In this document: positions 12,959-16,509 of the stretch, piece after piece
Position numbering within the stretch: the stretch's first letter is position 1
Layout of the letters: the number at the start of each line of letters is the position of its first letter
From: UBA6626 sp963579995
GTDB lineage: Bacteria > Planctomycetota > Phycisphaerae > Phycisphaerales > Phycisphaeraceae
Length of the DNA: 16,509 bases
NCBI GenBank assembly: GCA_963579995.1
Contig: CAUZIY010000060.1
Location: 1-16,509, forward strand
Direction of reading: 5' to 3'
Notes under the pieces: model-generated
What the model was told of the DNA's origin: nothing
The model's database searches: none
What the model saw: only the letters and a program-made list of their open reading frames with translations
Program-made: the position numbers and the translations under genes

Positions 12959-14179
12959 ATGACAAACGCGACACAAGAGCTTAATTCCATGCTTCCCGGT
13001 GCCCCCGGCGGTCAACATGTCGTGCTGCATACTCGGGTTATTACCGGCACCGGAGGTGGTCCCGACAAGACAATCTTGTTATCGGCTCCGTTCATGAGTG
13101 ATACGCCATATTGGCTGGTGGCTGCGTATCTACACCCGCCTGATGACCCCGGTTTCCATGAGGTTCAAAAAAAAGCTGTGCAGGTTGGTTGCCCGCTGAT
13201 TGCAGTTCCGGATACCGGGCCCCTTGATTGCTCCGTATTTCGTGTTCTGCTTGACTTGTGTCGGCGGTACAAAGTACGGATCTGGCATGGTCACGATTAC
13301 AAGTCCAACCTGCTTGGTCTGGCGGTCCGGCCATTTTGGAATATGAAGTTGGTGACCACTGTTCATGGTTGGGTCAAGCGTACTGTTAAAACACCGTTGT
13401 ATTATGCAATTGATCGCGGGTGTTTGCCCTACTATCACCATGTGATTTGCGTTTCACCGGATTTAGTTGACCGGGCTCGAACATTGGGCGTGCCAGATGA
13501 ACGTCTGAGTCTGGTTCCCAATGCGATTGATGAAAGTTGGTTCAAACGTCATCACCCGCCCGACCAGGCAAGACTAAGACAACAATATCAAGTGTCGCCT
13601 GGACGGATGGTTATAGGTGCCGTCGGTCGCCTAAGCACCGAAAAGGGTTTTCATTTGCTTATTCGTGCAGTGCATGCATTGGTTGAGCAGGGACTTGATT
13701 TGGAACTATGGATTGCTGGTGAAGGTGATCAACGTGGCGATTTGGAAGATATGGTTACGCAGTATAATCTTGCAGGACGCATTCGTCTTCTGGGGTTTGT
13801 GGATGATACTATATCGCTCTATCACGCATTGGATTTATTCGTTCTGTCCAGCTTGCGCGAGGGGCTACCCAACGTTGTGCTTGAGGCGATGAGTATGCAT
13901 GTGCCCGTTGTGGCCACACAGGTTGGTGGGGTTGGTGACCTGGTTCAACATGAGCAGACAGGATTAATTTGTCCAGCCGGTGAATTAGATACGCTGATTG
14001 AGGCGTGTCGACGTTTGGTAACCGATGAAATATTACGTAGTCGCTTGGCAACTGCTGGTCGAAAGGCGATTGAGTCGCATTACAGCTTTGGCCAACGAAT
14101 GGATCGGATTCGCCATATCTATGACAATGTACTGGGAATTCAGAAGCCGAATTCAGCGGATGGTCCGTCTGGTGCTTGA
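12959..14179 (+). CDS. GT4-type glycosyltransferase of the exopolysaccharide locus
   Basis: Cytoplasmic or membrane-associated GT-B enzyme likely adding a sugar to a lipid-linked polysaccharide intermediate. From the ATG at 12959 it has 406 residues. The N-terminal Rossmann half includes GTGGGPDKTILL and IWHGHDYKSNLLGL. The C-terminal donor half shows GAVGRLSTEKGFHLLIRA, IAGEGDQRGDLE, LGFVDD, and EGLPNVVLEAM (the E-x7-E pair, Glu301 and Glu309), typical of family GT4. The longer frame starts at TTG 12947 (four extra residues), and no good Shine-Dalgarno distinguishes them. A TACAAT at 12903-12908 could be the -10 of the locus promoter, but no clear -35 is seen. The next gene starts 14 bases after its stop, so they are co-transcribed. 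The sugar specificity is unknown. Confidence 0.9.
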   Translation: MTNATQELNSMLPGAPGGQHVVLHTRVITGTGGGPDKTILLSAPFMSDTPYWLVAAYLHPPDDPGFHEVQKKAVQVGCPLIAVPDTGPLDCSVFRVLLDLCRRYKVRIWHGHDYKSNLLGLAVRPFWNMKLVTTVHGWVKRTVKTPLYYAIDRGCLPYYHHVICVSPDLVDRARTLGVPDERLSLVPNAIDESWFKRHHPPDQARLRQQYQVSPGRMVIGAVGRLSTEKGFHLLIRAVHALVEQGLDLELWIAGEGDQRGDLEDMVTQYNLAGRIRLLGFVDDTISLYHALDLFVLSSLREGLPNVVLEAMSMHVPVVATQVGGVGDLVQHEQTGLICPAGELDTLIEACRRLVTDEILRSRLATAGRKAIESHYSFGQRMDRIRHIYDNVLGIQKPNSADGPSGA

Positions 14180-14193
14180 GAAGAGGTCATGAC

Positions 14194-14778
14194 ATGAGCA
14201 GTTGTTTTAAATGCCTTGGCCTGTTGCTTGGTTGGTGTGTCGGCATGCCGTTTCTTTGCGTCTACTACATGGGCGGTATGGTTGTGGGGCGATCCAAGTC
14301 ATTCGCTTCTACCAGCGAATGGTTAGGTCTGATTCCTGGGAACTTTGGGATCTACACCCGTAAAGTCTGTTACTCGGTCTTATTGAACTCGGTTGGTCGG
14401 GATGTTTCATTTGGATTCATGAGTTTATTTAGTAAACAGCAGGCTCAGTTGGGAGATCACGTTTATATTGGCCGGTTCTGCACGATCGGATGGGCGAACA
14501 TTGGCGACAATGTTTTGTTGGCTGATGGTGTACAGGTACTTAGTGGTGGCAACCAACACCGAGGCAGAAAAGGTAAGCAAGAGCCACAGTTTGGCATGGT
14601 CACCATTGGTGATGGCGCATGGATTGGTGCCGGTGCGGTGGTGATGGCTGATGTTGGGGCTGATGCGATTGTCGGTGCTGGTGCTGTAGTCACCAAGCCT
14701 ATTGCCGCGACTGTCCGTGTTGGCGGTATTCCAGCCAAGCCATTGGGGATTACTGGCGATGCTCGGGTATTTACCTAA
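14194..14778 (+). CDS. Left-handed beta-helix acyltransferase (hexapeptide-repeat family)
   Basis: Probably O-acetylates a sugar of the polysaccharide. The 194-residue protein has a hydrophobic N-terminal segment (CLGLLLGWCVGMPFLCVYYM, about residues 7-26) that may anchor it to the membrane. Hexapeptide repeats follow: LGDHVYIGRFCTIG, ANIGDNVLLADGVQV, VTIGDGAWIGAGAVVMADV, and IVGAGAVVTKPI. It ends with GGIPAKPLG, the usual end of the CysE/LacA/NodL group. His135 region (GGNQHRGR) may be part of the active site. The ATG at 14194-14196 has GAGG at 14183-14186, seven bases away. A TTG at 14176 overlapping the previous stop is less likely. The polysaccharide context comes from the glycosyltransferase before it and the exosortase genes after it. 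Confidence 0.87.
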   Translation: MSSCFKCLGLLLGWCVGMPFLCVYYMGGMVVGRSKSFASTSEWLGLIPGNFGIYTRKVCYSVLLNSVGRDVSFGFMSLFSKQQAQLGDHVYIGRFCTIGWANIGDNVLLADGVQVLSGGNQHRGRKGKQEPQFGMVTIGDGAWIGAGAVVMADVGADAIVGAGAVVTKPIAATVRVGGIPAKPLGITGDARVFT

Positions 14779-14905
14779 GTAGAGGTCACCGGCACGTACA
14801 GGGAATTAGGTTCATATGGCCTAAAGTGGGGCCGGTAATGTGGGGGTTAGGGTGTGATTAATTCGTCATGAGGGGTGAGGTGGTGACCGTGTCCAGTTAT
14901 GCGTA

Positions 14906-14932
14906 CCAATTCGCCGTTTCCGGCGTAGTTGG
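14906..14932 (+). repeat. Stem-loop in the gap before the FemAB-like gene
   Basis: CGCCG-TTTC-CGGCG (14912-14925) is a 5-bp stem with a tetraloop, extended by CCAA (14906-14909) pairing with TTGG (14929-14932) across a small internal loop. It has no T tract, so it is not a standard terminator. The gap 14779-15020 is the only sizeable one in this locus. Confidence 0.35.
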
Positions 14933-15020
14933 GGCTTGTGGATGTCGATAACAGACGCAGATTCGGTTACCTCTTGACGTCTTGCGATGCGATTTTTGTA
15001 CTGCCGATCACCCCAAAGAG

Positions 15021-16061
15021 ATGATTGAGGTTTTTGAAAAACCCGATGCCGCTTGTTGCCAGCGACTGCGCAATGATTTGACGTCATTGGGTCATTTGCT
15101 GGGCGAGTATGACCCCCGTTGGCTTACTGTGCTTGAGTCTGGGCTCGGCCAGCGTCCATATCTGCTATTGGATCGATCCAGCAATGGGAAACTGTGTGGC
15201 TATCTTCCGTTGGTACTTGTTTCAGGTCGCCTGTTCGGCAGTTTTCTGGTTAGTTTGCCTTATCTCAATCACTGTGGGGTGGTGAGCAACAATGTAAAGA
15301 CGAGCACGGCATTGATTGATGCGGCAGTGAAGTTGGCTGACCGACTTGATGTCCAATATCTAGAACTGCGTCACCTCGATCCGGTGTCAAGTGATCAATT
15401 GGCTGTCCAGCGAGACGACAAGTCGCTTATGATTCTGGACCTTCCATCAGGTGAGAAAGATCTATGGTCTGTGATCGGCTCCAAGGTTCGTAATCAGATC
15501 CGTAAAGGACAAAAGAACAATTTGAGTATCGTTTGGGGTGGCCAGGAGTTAATTGGTGAGTTTTATAATGTCTTCGCGATCAACATGCGAGATCTTGGTA
15601 CTCCGGTTTATCCGCGCCGCTTTTTTTCATTGATTATGACACAGTTCAAACAAGAGGCAGAGATAGCGGTTGTGCGGTGTGGCGATAGGCCGGTAGCTGG
15701 GGCGATATTAATCACTATGGGAGGCACGACACAGGTGCCTTCAGCCAGTAGCTTGCGGCATTATGCGGCGACATGCGCTAACATGTGGATGTACCATAAA
15801 CTTCTGTGTCGGGCGATTGATCGAGGCAGTCGGAGGTTTGACTTTGGCCGATCCAGCGAGGGTTCGGGTACCTATCGATTTAAGGAACAGTGGGGCGCCA
15901 AGCCATTGGCAACGGTATGGCAATACTATGTCCGACACGGTGACATTAACGTTGTGCGCCCCGACAGCCCACAATTCAAAAGGCGTATCGCCCTCTGGCA
16001 GCGGCTACCAGTATGGATGACACGATTGATCGGGCCGCCGATTGTTCGAGGAATTCCCTGA
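15021..16061 (+). CDS. FemAB-like GNAT-fold protein of the PEP-CTERM/exosortase system
   Basis: Belongs to the FemAB-related group found beside exosortases (TIGR03019 type). By fold these are aminoacyl- or acyltransferases of unknown substrate, thought to act in exopolysaccharide production or sorting. Diagnostic segments are YLELRHLD, KVRNQIRKGQKN, the MRDLGTPVYPRRFF motif, and the C-terminal RRFDFGRSSEGSGTYRFKEQ then WGAKPL, the strongest signature of the group. I start at ATG 15021 (346 residues). The frame stays open to a TTG at 14982, which would add RCDFCTADHPKE, unlike the family and without a ribosome site. The start is therefore uncertain by 13 residues. The exosortase gene begins one base after the stop, so the two are translationally coupled. 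Confidence 0.88.
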   Translation: MIEVFEKPDAACCQRLRNDLTSLGHLLGEYDPRWLTVLESGLGQRPYLLLDRSSNGKLCGYLPLVLVSGRLFGSFLVSLPYLNHCGVVSNNVKTSTALIDAAVKLADRLDVQYLELRHLDPVSSDQLAVQRDDKSLMILDLPSGEKDLWSVIGSKVRNQIRKGQKNNLSIVWGGQELIGEFYNVFAINMRDLGTPVYPRRFFSLIMTQFKQEAEIAVVRCGDRPVAGAILITMGGTTQVPSASSLRHYAATCANMWMYHKLLCRAIDRGSRRFDFGRSSEGSGTYRFKEQWGAKPLATVWQYYVRHGDINVVRPDSPQFKRRIALWQRLPVWMTRLIGPPIVRGIP

Positions 16062-16062
16062 G

Positions 16063-16509
16063 ATGGTCCATCGATCCCATGACCAGACGCTACAGGATAA
16101 GGACCATGCGCGACGCAAGGCAGAGGAAGCGGTGCATTTACTTCAGAAGGTTACGGGTCATGGTGTGAGTGATCGCAGCCAGGGTGGTGCCGTATGGTTC
16201 CTGTTCATTAGTCTTATGTTGGTCTGTGCGGCATGGTGGAACACCTTTTCTGAGATGTGGTTGCGGTGGTTCCCCGCATGGACGCGACAGAACATGAGTC
16301 TGTCCGAACGGTTGACTGAGGGGGATTCATACTACACCCATGGCCCGCTTGTGCCGCTGGTTAGCTTGGTGATTTCATTCTTTATTTATCGACGTGTTGG
16401 TTTGCCGGCAAACCGTACCCGTGGCTCGACGTCTTTTGGATGGCTGGCATTTGGTTGTGGAATCCTGATGCACCTGGTCAGCGTAAGAGCCGGTGTGATG
16501 TTCGTGTCC
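16063..16509 (+). CDS. Exosortase, 5' part (runs off the right edge)
   Basis: The first 149 codons of a polytopic membrane transpeptidase-like protein that processes C-terminally tagged (PEP-CTERM type) exported proteins. After a charged cytoplasmic stretch of about 40 residues comes a first helix (VWFLFISLMLVCAAWW). Then comes the exosortase hallmark GDSYYTHGPLVPLVSLVI leading into the second helix, followed by RRVGLPANRTRG and a third helix region. The catalytic Cys, Arg and His of exosortases lie further downstream and are not in the window. Start ATG 16063-16065; AGGA at 16049-16052 overlaps the end of the FemAB-like gene. The exosortase subfamily cannot be decided from this fragment. No PEP-CTERM target protein is seen in the window. 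Confidence 0.88.
   Translation, partial: MVHRSHDQTLQDKDHARRKAEEAVHLLQKVTGHGVSDRSQGGAVWFLFISLMLVCAAWWNTFSEMWLRWFPAWTRQNMSLSERLTEGDSYYTHGPLVPLVSLVISFFIYRRVGLPANRTRGSTSFGWLAFGCGILMHLVSVRAGVMFVS

Overview
The window looks like a chromosomal segment from a Planctomycetota bacterium, most likely of the Phycisphaerae type. This is an inference from the protein families: a short omega subunit starting MIEALKDD, a stand-alone CoaC, a very large secreted leucine-rich-repeat protein, two conserved-looking hypothetical proteins of a kind I associate with planctomycetes, and an exosortase/FemAB exopolysaccharide locus. Base composition is moderate and fairly even. I see no insertion sequence, phage gene, CRISPR array or rRNA.

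Left part (1-2690, all minus strand). A C4 zinc-ribbon coiled-coil protein is followed by an RNase HI-family protein with a cysteine-rich tail. Next come rpoZ and coaC, two bases apart, behind a clear sigma70-type promoter whose position implies a 73-residue omega subunit. A tRNA-Ala(GGC) with its own promoter follows on the plus strand at 2825-2897. It is convergent with an 882-residue exported protein that has a LolA-like N-terminal half and about 18 leucine-rich repeats (2969-5617, minus).

Centre (5618-11860). The 354-base gap between the LRR gene and the DAHP synthase gene is the most interesting part. It holds a short ORF encoding a leader peptide with Phe-Tyr-Phe codons, a candidate antiterminator, and a rho-independent terminator ending 29 bases before the synthase start codon. 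Together these look like a classical translation-coupled attenuator controlling entry into aromatic amino acid synthesis. The synthase itself carries a ferredoxin-like regulatory domain and has Gln where the family's metal-ligand His is expected. Then, on the minus strand, come lysC (aspartate kinase with two ACT domains), a hypothetical protein, ubiX and a UbiA-type prenyltransferase; the last two are probably quinone biosynthesis genes. Upstream of lysC, also on the minus strand, is a second hypothetical protein.

Right part (11960-16509). A tRNA-Leu(GAG) with its own promoter is followed by an isolated nuoB (minus). From about 12959 to the right edge runs a plus-strand exopolysaccharide/exosortase locus: a GT4 glycosyltransferase, a left-handed beta-helix acyltransferase, a PEP-CTERM-system FemAB-like protein, and the first 149 codons of an exosortase. 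The locus continues beyond the window.

Several genes have TTG, GTG or far-upstream alternative starts. I chose starts from promoter position, Shine-Dalgarno matches and family length, and give the reason in each entry. All promoter calls are by eye.
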